Part shown: positions 35,747 to 47,600 of the stretch, one piece after another | Position numbering within the stretch: the first letter of the stretch is position 1 | Layout: each line of letters starts with the position of its first letter | Source of the DNA: Anaeramoeba flamelloides | Lineage: Eukaryota; Metamonada; Anaeramoebidae | Assembly: GCA_027625915.1 (NCBI GenBank) | Contig: JANTQA010000026.1 | Location: 8,432,001-8,496,000, forward strand | Direction of reading: 5' to 3' | DNA: 64,000 bases | Position numbers and translations under genes: made by a program | Notes under the pieces: model-generated | What the model saw: the letters and a program-made list of their open reading frames with translations, nothing else | Database searches by the model: none | What the model was told of the DNA's origin: nothing

Positions 35747-38636
35747 TTATTTTTCTTGGGAATTTTCCTCTGTGTTGGAGTCTGATTCTGATTTTGATTC
35801 TTTAATTTTTTCAGATTCATTTTCATTTTCGTTTTGTAAATTTATGTTTAATCCTGAATTTGAAGATGATTTTTCTTCATTTTCATTTTCATTTTTAAAA
35901 TTTTCTTCTTTTTTTTTTTTATTTTCTTCTTCCTCTTTTTCTTTTTGTTCTTTGTGTTCATTATCATCTTCTCGTTCTTGTTCCTCTTGTTCTAATTCTT
36001 GTTGTTGTTCTTCATCATTTTCTTCTTCATTTTCTTCTTTCATTTTTTTATTTTCTTGTTCTTCGTTTTCTTCTTGTTCTTCTTGTTCTTGTTCTTGTTG
36101 CTCCTCTTGTTCTAGTTCTCTTTGTTGTTCTTCTTCTTTTTCTTCTTCGTTTTCTTCTTCATTTTCTTCTTCGTTTTTTTCTTCGTTTTTTTCTTCGTTT
36201 TCTTCTTGTTGTTCTTCTTCGTTATTTTCATTTTTTTCTCCTTGATCTTCCAGTTGATCAGAATTAGAATCAGAATCAGAGTCAGAGTCAGATCCAGAAT
36301 TGGAATTTGAACTATTATTTTCATTTGTTTTAATTTCGCTCAAAATAATTTCACCGGTTTTTTCTGATATTTTATTTGAAGTGTATAACACAGCAGGGTT
36401 GGTAGGCAATTTTTGATATTTTTCTGCAATTTGCTTGCGAATTTCAGTTACATCTACTTGGAAAATGATTTTAATTTTTGATTTAATTTTTAAACATAAC
36501 ATTTTTTCAAATTTAGGATGTAACAAAAGATTTGTTCCTTTGATTCCTTTCAATAAGAAGACTAAGCTTGGTGTTTTAAAATAGAGTTTGTTTTCATTTA
36601 TTGTAATTGTCCCTTTGCAGACAAATTCCTTTTCTGAATTAAGAAGATCTATTTCAAACTGTGTGCCTACAAATGTTTCAATTTTTTTCACATTAAATGG
36701 TTTTATTATTAATGTATCATCATTATCATTATCATTATCATTATCATTATCATCATCATTATCATCATCATTATTATTTGTAATCATTAAAGATGATAAT
36801 GGTGCTTTTTTACGATTCTTTTTCGTGCTATGATTCATTTTTTGGATGTTTTCGAGTTGTTTTCTTAGCTTGTTAATATCTGGAGAATCTGGTATCGATC
36901 GGTTTTTCCTTTTAATGACAATATTAGAATCCATTCCATTCATGAAAAGTTTTAAAAAGGAAATTTCTTCAGTTCCATCCATTTGTCTGACCACTTCTTT
37001 ATCCTTTAGTTCAGGCCTTGTTTTTAAGAGAGTATTACTATACTTTCTTGCCTTGATCCTACTTCTACCTGTTGATTCACTTCCGTTCCACATAAAAAGA
37101 TTAGCATTTGTTTGAATAAGATAGCATCTCTCACTTTCAAGTTGTTGAATACCTGCTATCTCTTTGACAGGCACTTCAATTGCATCATTTTCAAAAATTT
37201 TCCAAATTGAAATAATTTTTCCATCTTCCTGGACATCATGATTATTTTTGTTAGTTTGATTTTTATTGGTTTTTGAATTATTATTTTCAATTTTAACATT
37301 TAATTTCTTTTTTAAATTTTTTGATTTTTTTTGGATAACAGCTTTCTTTTTTCCATTATTTTTCTTGGCTGTTATTGTTTTTTTTTGGTTTGCCATTTGG
37401 AGGGTATTTTTTTTTCTTAAATTGTTTGCAAATTTCCCATAAGCGGACATACTGCTTGATCGAGGCCTTTGGTTTATGGTTTTTGAATTATTTTCTTTCT
37501 TCTTTCCTCTTCCTCTTCCTCTTCCTCTTCCTCTTCCTCTGCCTCTGCCTCTGCCTCTGCCTCTTCCTCTTCCACTTTCTCTTCCTCTTCCACTTTCTCT
37601 AACTCTTTCTCTGCCTCTGCCTCTTCCTCTTCCTCTTAATCTTCCACTTCCTTGAAGTTTTTCATTATTGGTTTTATTAGTATGTTTACGAACACTTAAA
37701 ATCCTTTTTTTCGTAATTTTCTTTGTTTGACCCTTTTCCAAAGAATTTACATTTGGTCTTTTAGTAACACCAGTCGTTGTTCCTCTTCTTTTCATTTTTA
37801 AAGGAACAGTAACTTTCTTGGTTGACCCCCTTCCCCTTCCTCTTCCACTTCCTCTTCCTTTATTCTTTTTAAGAATTTTAACTCTTCCTCTTCCTCTTCT
37901 CCTTACTTGTGTAGTTTTTTTTCTTTTTATTTTCAAAGGCTTGGTGATTTTTTTTGTGTTAATTGGACGAGTTAAAGGTTTACGATTGAATCGTAACATT
38001 CGAGAAGTACTGAAAGATCTGTTCGTAGGAGTTGTATTTTTTGTAGTTGATTTTTTTTTTGTTCCTAATGGTTGGTATTTTTATTTTTTAAAAGACAAGA
38101 AAAAAATAAATAAAAAAAAAAAAAAGTAAAAAAAGAATTTAGAATAGGTTTATGTGAAAGGGTTTTGAAGTGACTTAAAAGGCTTTATTGTATTTTTTAC
38201 TTTTTTTCTTCGCCATTTCATCAAGCCTCTTTTGTAAAAGAATGTTATCTTTTTTTAATTTTTCAATTTCTTCCCATTTTTGTTGTTCTTTTTGTTTTTC
38301 TTCTTGTTTGGTGTCTTGGATTTTATTTTTTAAGAGCTCAACTTCTTGGAACAGAAAATTAATTTCTTGTTGTTTGTTGTTTTGATTTGGAGAAACAAAC
38401 CCTAATTCATCTTCAAAATCTTGATCGAAATCCTCGTCCAAGTTAATGTCAATATCAATGTCAATATCAAAATCATCAACCGCAACTTCAATTTCGTTGT
38501 CAGACAATTCATTATCTGAACTGATCTCAAAAGAACCATCTGAAAAATTTATTTCTTCTTCTTTTTCAAATAATTCATCGTCGCTCAGTTCAATCAAAAG
38601 ATCTTTTAATTTTGATTTTGTTTGTTGAACAGACAT
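35747..38636 (-). CDS. Gelsolin-repeat protein with RG-rich segment and acidic ends
   Basis: My model joins 38636-38201 and 38064-35747 across a 136-base phase-1 intron (GTAAAAAATAC … CCATTAG), giving 917 residues. The acidic N-terminus has SDDE and (DI)n runs, then a coiled coil. A very basic region follows with a long (RG)n tract coded by a hexanucleotide repeat. Next comes one gelsolin-type repeat, about 92 residues (IWKIFENDAIEVPVKEI … CYLIQTNANLFMWNGSEST … ISFLKLF), then a (DN)n tract, an unidentified about 100-residue segment (possibly PH-like) and a long E/Q/N-rich acidic tail. Gelsolin repeats usually bind actin with calcium, and RG tracts usually bind RNA. Alternatively there are two genes, 38175-38636 (153 residues, complete frame) and 35747-37999 (750 residues, ATG start). 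Only 175 bases would separate them, which is unusual in this gene-poor window, and the splice keeps the frame. Confidence 0.72.
37503..37640 (-). repeat. Coding hexanucleotide minisatellite for (RG)n
   Basis: Plus strand shows cctctt/cctctg units repeated about 20 times. Read on the minus strand they encode alternating Arg and Gly. It is far richer in G and C than the surrounding DNA, and length variation between strains is likely. A shorter second block lies at about 37825-37900. Confidence 0.9.
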
Positions 38637-40421
38637 TTACTTGCCAAAATGTTTACTAAAAAAAAAATAAAAAAATGTTTCATTTTTAAGGATTTAGCTT
38701 TTACCAATAAGAAGTCTAAAATTGAATAGTAATGTTTTTATTGTTTCACATAAACTGTCTTTATTCATCATGTTTCAAATTTCACTCAAAATTCTCTTCT
38801 TTAAAATAGTATCCAAAAGTTAATATTATCAATTAAATAAGATCCTTTGTATTTGTAAAAAACCCAAGTATTCCAGGAAAAAAACTCTATTTCCATATAC
38901 GCCTAAAGCTAGAGTAATCAATATTCAGACTCCAAAGTTGAAAAATATCCTTCACCAATTTGTGTTGGAAAATATATTATTCACTAAAAAATACAATTTT
39001 TTTTTCAAAAAACAAATTAATTAACGAATAGATTATTTTACAAATTATATTCACATTTAGTAATATATTGAAAATCCAACAAACTTTATAAAAAGAAGAC
39101 TAAAATAATCAGTCTTTGTGCTTTTATGTTTATGATTATTGAAAAATTCTCATAAATAAAAATTATTTTAATTTCAATTTCGATTTTTTTAAATTCATAA
39201 ACTCTAATTTCACAACAGTTATTTACAAAAGAATATTTCGAAGTTTAACTAATTTTAAAAAGTTCCTTAACTTATGGTTGTCAAAATAATATGTCTTACG
39301 TTACAATGTCAGTACTATTTTATTTTTTTTTTCTTTTGGGTATTTTATTCAATAAAGCATTCCTTCAATTTTTAAATGAAGTGCTTTACGTTTTTCAATA
39401 ATCATTTTTTTCAAAAATACCAACTTTTTGATGTTGTAATTTTTTTTCTCTTAAAAAAATTTTTAAGCTGATCAGTTTTAAAACAAAAGTTTTATAATTT
39501 GATGAGGAATGAATGGAATGGGACTTGTTTTTGAAAATTAAAGAAATAAATTTCAAAAAAATTTTTAAAATGTGATTTGAGACGGTGATAATGTACTAAA
39601 ATAAGCTATTGTTTTAGCAATAAATAAAACAATTCAAGAAGTAAAAGGTATCTATTGGTTCTATTTAAATGACAATGATGAAATAATGAGTCTTGAAGTT
39701 GGAATACTTCAGATATTTCAGGCTGATTAGAGGACTTTTATTTTTCTCAAAATGGATAATGAAATTTTAGGTTACATTTACAGTTCTTGAAAAGTGATAG
39801 CACTCACGTTTTTGTTTATCATTGGGCGTGTGCAACCCTCTCTGTACTAAAGCGAAATAAGAGTCTAAAAAAAAATAAAATGAGAAATGGTGAATAAAAT
39901 TTTATTTGTGTAGTGGGTGGTAAACTTGATCAATGAAAACATTTTTTATCTTTACCTTCTTTCTGGTTCTATTAACTTGGTGTTCCCAATCATTTAAACA
40001 AACAACTTAGCTCTACTAAATATTGTTATTTTTTGATTATGAATCAATTTTAAGATTTGGGCAAAGAGTACATTATCCCCGGATTCTAAGTCATATGCGC
40101 AAAAAAATTTAATCCATATTTCAAAATCAAAAGCATGTTTTTTTGTTATATAAGACCTATACATTAATTTAACAATATCTGAAATTTAAAAAAAAGATTA
40201 TCTCGTGTAGAGTTTGTCCAATTGTTAATTGGGTTCTTAGCTGATCGATCTTGTTCTTGGGATGGTTTCATTATTGGTTCGAAAAGGCAATTTATTATTT
40301 TTTTTTCATTTATCGGAATTGAAGTGTGTAAAACTAATATATCAGAAGGTAAGTGAAGAATAAATTTAGATTTTTGGGTGGTGGAATTGATAATTTGATT
40401 TACTTTGTTGTCAATTAACTT
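38637..40421. other. Upstream region of the gelsolin-repeat gene
   Basis: No gene or clear repeat found. The part next to 38637 presumably contains the promoter. Confidence 0.4.
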
Positions 40422-40432
40422 AAAAAAAATAA

Positions 40433-40522
40433 TTTTTTTTTTTTTTTATTGTTTAAGGGAGGAGTTTTTAGTTCCTCTTGTTTGCCCGAATTCCTAAATT
40501 GCGATTTAGAAATTTTTTTAAC
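40433..40522 (-). mobile_element. Very short LINE tail (family L1a)
   Basis: Minus-strand copy of the last 75 or so bases of the element at 1273-1536 ('cgggcaaacaagaggaacta', 'cttaaacaat') with its poly(A), seen as poly(T) at 40433-40448. Flanked by an A-rich duplication of about 11 bases (40422-40432 and 40523-40534). Extremely 5'-truncated. Confidence 0.75.
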
Positions 40523-40534
40523 AAAAAAAAATAA

Positions 40535-41596
40535 ATATTTTTAAAAAAAGCATCAAATAAAACCAAACCTAATTGAAAATTTCAACCAACAACAAACAAA
40601 CCACATTTTTTTATATATTAAGTTACAGCCAATTAAACTTATACTCTTCAATTAATATTTCGGAAAAAAAAAATTAATTCTCAGAAATTGCTATTTTGAG
40701 CCAATATATATTCCCTTACCAAGAACAAGATCTATCAGATAACAACCAAATTAGCAAGTCACTATACCCCAACAAGATAATTTTTTTTTCAAATTTCAGC
40801 AATTGTAAACCTTAATGGATCAACGAAACTAACAATAAAGAATAAGTAAATATGGTATTGATTTCTTTAAGCACTTTTATTTATTTAAAATCAAATTCTA
40901 AAAATAAAAAATCAAATTGGAAAATTTATCATCAAAAAATAGAGTTAATTTTTAACCTCATATTTTTATCATCATTATAATACAAAAACTTTCAAAAAAA
41001 TTTAGGAATCTTTATAAAAAATTTTCAACAAATTGCATTCTTAAATCAAAATTTACTTGTAAAATCGAGTTTTTTACTTTCAAAATTTATTTGACTTTGT
41101 TATACTATTGGGTAGTTGATTGGATTTCCCATTGTAACAACAATAAAAAAAAATTCTGAGTTATATTTTGAAACACACAATATTGTCTTTGAAATGCAGT
41201 ATTTTAATCACTGTAAACATGTTAATTGTAAAATAAAAAGATCAGAAATTTGAGTCTAGCTTTCTCAAAAAATTAGGAGCTAAGAATTAAAAAAAATTAT
41301 CAAAAGTTTCAAATTCTAAATGGAAAATTAATCATTAAAGAGTTTTTTTTCAAGAATTAAAAATTTGAACTTTATATGATCTATTAAAATACTTTTTTTG
41401 AAAAAGATGAAGGAAAATTCTTTTCGATTTATTTTGTGACAAATAGTAAAAAACAAAAAATATTCTTGCTCGAAGATTGAGTTAAAAAATATCATAATGG
41501 AAATTGAAAAACATCTTTAATTCCCTTTTTTTTTTTTTGAATTTAACATTCTTGAGTAAATGATGACATTTAAATAACTAAAAAAATAGTTACTTT
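40535..41596. other. Gene-free stretch with an unclassified repeat
   Basis: Bases 41270-41440 resemble 43625-43830: both carry an 'aattctaaa.tgg.aaattaat' segment followed by 'gatctat.aaa' and a frame that reads LKN/KL..NSVQFIL-like. This is a diverged repeat of unknown type, perhaps the relic of a gene. Confidence 0.4.
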
Positions 41597-41606
41597 AAAA
41601 ATTTCT

Positions 41607-42045
41607 TATTTTTTTTTTTTTTTATTCTCTAAGGGGGGAGTTTTTAATTTCACTTGTTTGCCGTTTTGTTTTTTTTAATTTGAGAAATAAACTTAAAACT
41701 TATTTAATTTCCGGTTTATATCCCAAATTAAAAAAAAAAAACACTGATAACTTTTCCAGGATTTAAAAGAATGGAGTAAAATATTCGATTTTACTCGATT
41801 CCTTGTAATTCTGGAAAAGTTAGGAACTTGACCCCACTCCCCTAATTCCTAAATTTTTATTAAGAAATTTTTTTAAAGATTACCATATACTTTTATTTTC
41901 CACGAGAAAAAATACAGTTATAAAGTATTTTCTGTTAATAACATTAACATCTTATTGTTTTTTAATATATGAGATATATTGGTTTTTTTTTAATTCAGAT
42001 CTACATATTTTACAATTATTACCATAGGCTGTACAGTTACTAAGA
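41607..42045 (-). mobile_element. LINE tail (family L1a) interrupted by a hairpin cassette
   Basis: Minus-strand copy corresponding to the whole of the 1273-1536 element plus its poly(A) (poly-T at about 41609-41623). Flanked by AAAAATTTCT at 41597-41606 and 42046-42055. The body is split by 178 bases of hairpin cassette between 'cttgtttgcc' and 'ctaattccta', which are contiguous in the 40433 copy. Coding frame decayed. Confidence 0.8.
41663..41840. repeat. Hairpin cassette 3, inserted in a LINE
   Basis: One H3 palindrome and one H2 palindrome (CAGGATTTAAAAGAATGGAG … TCGATTCCTTGTAATTCTGG) with a short tail 'ttaggaacttgaccccactcc'. Because the host LINE sequence is known from other copies, the cassette's outer ends are defined within a few bases, with at most a short CC/CCC duplication. 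Confidence 0.85.
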
Positions 42046-42055
42046 AAAAATTTCT

Positions 42056-44007
42056 AAATTTTAATTATAGAAATACTTGGTCCATATAATTTTGGTAGCT
42101 ATTTTTAGATTTGGATAAGTAATTTTTTACTCAACTCTAATATGACAATATTTAAATGTGAACCTTAGTAAAAAATGTAATAATTTGTTGTTAAATTATA
42201 TTTATTATTACGTTTTAAAACTGTGCAAAATACAGAAAACTTATACAATTTATTGCCAATCATAACACCCTTTAATTTAGTACAGCAATCTATGGTGATA
42301 CTAACGCATTAATAAATTTCACTTTTTGCAAAAAGATAGTTCTTATATAAAACACAATTATTAATATCAAAAAATATTTTAGTCAAGTATAATAGAATAT
42401 TTTTCTTTTATTATTTTGGAATAAGATACAAGAGATACCTTACAACTGAATTTATATGTTATTTTTGATAAAAGTTAAATTTTCATTTTGTAAAATTGTT
42501 TTCTTAATTGTGACCAAAAACATATTTTTATTATCTTGGCTAAAAAGCGGGATCATACTATTTTGAATGCCAAGTGAAATCAATAAAAAAGATCTAGTGT
42601 TATAGGGAGAAAAATTCCCAAAAATTTAAAGTTTTAACAATTTATAAAAAAAAAAACTTCAAAAATGAAATAAAGTAATAGACACAAAATGGGTTGGTAT
42701 TATATCCATTTTTTCGAGGTGTTTCTTTATTGATTTAAATTCAAAATTTTCTTGAAGAATTTAAGAATATTTGGGAAAAAAATAAATGAAACTAATCTTG
42801 AAATAAAAAGAGATCTAAATTCCCAATCGATTTTATTGATAATACTAGTATTTATAATTTCTCCTATACCGAGCTTTCAACTTTTATCATTTTTTCAATT
42901 ATTTCAAAATTCTTTGTATAAAGGGTTCTTAGCACATACAGTGTTGCCAATTTCTCCTTCAAAAGATCATTTTATAATCAACGAATTCTATATGTTTAAA
43001 GAGTTTGAATGGATATTAGAAGAAAAAAATTTATTTTGCAAATTACAAAATTTAAATCATTTTGCAAATTTTTACTTTTTTTTAATTTTTATTTTTTTGA
43101 TAACTTATTATTTTGTAATTTTTTTATTACAAGATCCATACCCCCCCACCCAATAAAAAACCGTTATTCTAATATTACTAAAATAGTCTGAATGATTTTC
43201 ATAAAACTATATTGGATTACCAAGATTTTTATTTGATAGTAACTGGAAATCAAACTGAATATTGTTATTTTTTTACAATTTTCTATCGAATGATTTTAAT
43301 TTTTCATTTTTTACAAAAATTAGATATGGGTTAGTTTTAGTTTTATTTTACACGGATACCAACTATTCTTTAATATTTATTTTTTTAAATATTTCTGATT
43401 TAATCTTCAAAGGTCAATTAAATAAAATAATTTATATTTGAAAAAAATGTTAAGAATACTTGGACAGAAACAAAGCTTAGAATTTCTTTTTTGATAATAG
43501 AACTTGTCGAAAACTTATCTTATTTCTTTATTATTTATTGGTCGTTTCTTTGATCAATTACTCCATAGTTATTCTATAAAAAAGAAAGACTTATTTCAAT
43601 ACTAGTTAATTTCATAATAAAAAGATCAAAATATCCATTCAGCTTTCCAAAAAATAATCACATCCAAAGAATTTAAATAAATCATCAAAGACCCCAATTC
43701 TAAAATGGGAAATTAATAATTTAAGTTTCTTTTTTGATGAAAAAATTGAAATGTTACCTGATCTATAAAATTTTTTTTTGAAAAATCTGAATAAAAATTC
43801 TGTTCAATTTATTTTGCAACTTATCAACCGGAAAATCAAAGAAAAATTTGAAAAAATTCAAATCGTAAAATTATTGGTTTATATCTGTCCCTTTTACTCC
43901 AAAAAGGACAATATTAGTCGTATTGTCCTTTTTCCCTCATTGTTTATTAAAAAAATAATAAATTGTGTAAATTTTCTTTAAAATGACACTCTATGGTTGA
44001 TAAGTAA
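42056..44007. other. Gene-poor stretch with one unassigned open frame
   Basis: A 134-codon plus-strand frame at 42752-43156 begins with TTG and reads '…SPSKDHFIINEFYMFKEFEWILEEKNLFCKL…' before turning F-rich. Its middle looks more protein-like than chance frames here, so it may be an exon or a relic, but I recognise no family and cannot find partner exons. Bases 43625-43830 belong to the unclassified repeat described for 41270-41440. Confidence 0.35.
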
Positions 44008-44213
44008 GTTATCTCCTCACATTTTTCAATATTTTCCCTTTCACAAAAAAAAAAATTATAAATATTAACCATATTTTCCCTCGTCTTCGACTCTGTGAAA
44101 ATATGTGTTGTATTGTTCCTTGGCCTTTAGCCTTCGAAACAATACATAAATATTTAAATTTTTTTTTTTTTTTTTTTGAAAGGGAAAATATTGAAAAATA
44201 AAAAGGAGATAAC
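44008..44213. mobile_element. Family K MITE
   Basis: 206 bases with long inverted ends: left GTTATCTCCTCACATTTTTC then AATATTTTCCCTTTC, right the near-exact complement, with A- and T-runs and a 'cctcgtcttcgactctg' loop between. Non-coding. Only one copy seen in the window. Confidence 0.8.
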
Positions 44214-44670
44214 CCACACAAATTGTATACATTATTCGACTTTTTTCTTATTAATTGATTCTTCGTCAATTATAAAAAATAATGATATTCATAATTATAC
44301 ATTTGTGAACTTTTAACAGAAAAAAAGTTTGAGACATATATAAGTGGTAAAATAACAAATAAAAAAAAAAAAATACTATTTTAAATCGATATCTTTGAAA
44401 AAACTATGAGCAAACAAAGAATTCGAAAACCGAAAAGAACCTTTTTTTGATTCAATCTTCAAAATTGGGAAAATATATAATTATTCTCATTCACTAATGT
44501 ATTACTTTCTTTAATTGATCTTATTTTTCATTTTCAGTCAGGTTTTCAATTAAAAATACATTTAAATTTTTTTACCTTTTTTTTTAAAAGAGGTGAATTA
44601 TTGAAGAAAAGTTTTTATTTTTCTGAAATTTTACCCATAAAATTTTCTTTTCTTAAACAAAATAACAAGA
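44214..44670. other. Upstream region of the PNP gene
   Basis: AT-rich. Bases 44480-44560 resemble the dispersed repeat at 15450-15530. It presumably includes the PNP promoter, with no element identifiable. Confidence 0.4.
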
Positions 44671-47600
44671 ATGAGTAACAGCAAAACCGAAAATTCAAAG
44701 GGCGTTTTTATTACTGATGTAAAATCTACTTTACAATGAAAGGATTTGTTCCAAACAAAAAAAAAAAACAAAATTTGGCTTTGTCTTTGTTCTTCTTTTT
44801 CCTTCTTAAAAAATACAAAACAAACCAACTTAATAGCAAATTAATTATATAAACAAGTTAAAGATAGCCTCTGATTATGTTAAAAAACACTTAGGAACTG
44901 CTGAGATTGCAATGGTCTTAGGAACTGGGTTGGGACCAATTACAAACGAAATGAAAGACAAAACAGAAATCCCCTTTACAGAAATCCCATATATGGTCTC
45001 TCCAAGCGTTTTGATGCACAAGGGAAGCTTAATATCGGGTACCATTTCTGGGAAAAAGATCTTGGCATTGTCTGGAAGGATCCATCCTTACGAGGGATAC
45101 CCTGAACATCTGATCTTTTTCAATGTGCAAGTCATGGCTTTGTGTGGCTGTAAATTATTGTTTGTTACAAACGCAGCAGGTGGTGGCATTAAAGGGATGA
45201 AGCCAGGTGATGTGATGGCGATCACAGGACACACAACCTCAAATTTCCGCAATTTATTGTCGTCGATTTACAACATCCCATCTTTAGTACCAGAGTCAAT
45301 GAACTTGGAGCCACTTTATTCACAAAGAATTTTAAAATACGCAAGGCAAGCTGCAAAAAAGCTCGAGATCAAATGGTTTGAGGGAACTTATTCAATGATG
45401 AAAGGCCCAACCTTTGAAAGCCATTCTGAAATAAAATCTTTAATACCATTAAGTGCTGGTGCATTTGGAATGTCGACAGGTATTGAAGCGCTTGCTGGGA
45501 GAGCAGCAGGAATGGAAGTAACACTTTTTTTTTTTTTTTTTTTTTTCCTTCAAAAGACTCCTTTTTGTTTGTCTAGAATCAAAAAGTAAAGGCTAATTTA
45601 AAAACGTTTCAAGTAGGTATCCAAATGACCAACTTTTGATCGTTTACAAAATATTCCAAAGTTCAATCAAAAAAGAGTTCGAAAACCAACTTCTCAAATT
45701 AGATCTTTAATAATGTTATTTGCAATTTAAGGGATTAACATCGCCATGGGTTTGTGTACTAAATTGAGGTATTTTGTGATTGGAAGTAAACGATATTAGT
45801 GCACCATAGTCCAAATGTCTCTAAAAAATTTAATACAAATACTTTTGAACAATAATTTATTCGATTTTTCACTACCAAAAGTTTATCTATTAAAAATTGT
45901 AATTTTTTGAATTTTTTTTTAATTTCTTTTTCCAAATATAAAAATAGAAACTCAAATTAATAATATTTCGAGTATTTTAAAAATTCATCTTTAGAACTTC
46001 CAAAAGTAACTATTTTTTATTAATTTTTTATTTTCAAAGATTAACCCAATAACCATAAACATAAAACCCCTAATACTGTTTATTTTTCTTCGAGGAAACT
46101 AGTTGTATTTTCAATATATTTATAATATGTGAAAACAATTTGTGAAAATAATCTTTGAGTTAACTTTTAGAGGATTTTATACATTATTTAATTTTTTAAC
46201 GACTAATCTACATTTATCCAGAAAGTTTAAAAAGATTTTTTGCAACTTTGAAGTCTGAATATTGATAATTCAATCTTTAAATGTGTATTGAAATGCAGTT
46301 TTTTTCCTGAAATTCTTGGGTTTTTTACTAATACAAGGATCATTTTTAATTGATGTGATCAACAAATAGTACTCTTTTACTAATGGAATTTTTCCAAACA
46401 TTTGAACTATGGGCGAACTAATATTGTTTATTTTCACTTAATTACAACATAATTTTAATTTTAGATTTCTCCGTGGTAGATGCTAATACCGTTAATTGAA
46501 TACAAATTTTGTCATATTAAACCTTTTTTTTTTTTTAACAATATACCAATCCTTTTGAATTTCTTTAACTGTAAAAAAAATTCATTGAATATGGAAAAAT
46601 TTAGTTGACTCTGAAATTTGTTTTCGTTTTTGAAATAGGAAATGTTCATAAAATGGTTTTTTAATTCAGCAGTTTTAAAAAAGTGAGAAACAAAAGTTTT
46701 AAAAAGTATCACTCCCACTATTTAAAAGAAAGACATAACTCGGAAATTTTTTTTTTATTGAAATACACTCATATAATAAACATTATTATACATAACAATT
46801 TCGAAAAAGGTTTATAACTTTATTAGATATTAAGGATTATCAGAATTTTATTCTCAGTGGATACTATTTTTAAGTGTAGAAGCATATTTATGGGCTTAAA
46901 AGAAACTTGATCTTATAGATCTTGCTAACTCTAAAATTTAGGGGTTTTTTGGAAATTTTTGAGTTTGGCAAATCCATTTTTCGGTTGAATTTAACATCTT
47001 TGTTATTTTCTCTTGACAAATCTTGATAGTATTCTTGAAAATATAAAGAATTCCTTGCTTTCTTCTCTGGTATCTCTAAATTGGTTTTGTTGATGCTGAA
47101 AAAAATTTTTTGGGTTAATTTTGTTTCGTTGGGTATTTATAAGCTAAGTGCATTGATTAGGTTTCTGGACTTTTTTTTTTTTTTTCGATCTTTGAGATCT
47201 TGAAACCCATTCTATTTCCTTTCCTTTTTTTTTTTTTAGAGTTTTGTTAGGGGTAGTTGAGTAATTCTCCCAACAAAGTAACAATACCTCGAAATCAACT
47301 GATCGTGTTGTTTAACATTAGGTGGTGGTTTGAGAAACTTAACAAGCATTCCTTTAGACAGGTGCCTTTAATATTTTTTACTTTTGTAATGCTATCTCAA
47401 CCACAAACTTTATGAATTGGTAAAATAGAGAAATTTTAGTCTTTAATGGTAATTGCTTCGATCCTTTTGTGTTGGGAAATGGGATTTTAATTGTTGTTTA
47501 TATACCCTTTCTACACAACAAACCCAAAATATAAAATCCCACTTGATGGTTTTGTGTTCCTTTGAAAAAATGCTTTGTGTTTTTACAAATTAAAAAAAAA

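Noticed and set aside
35772-36310. Long serine/phenylalanine-rich frames on the plus strand
   Set aside because: Antisense shadows of the E/N-rich tail of the gelsolin-repeat gene.
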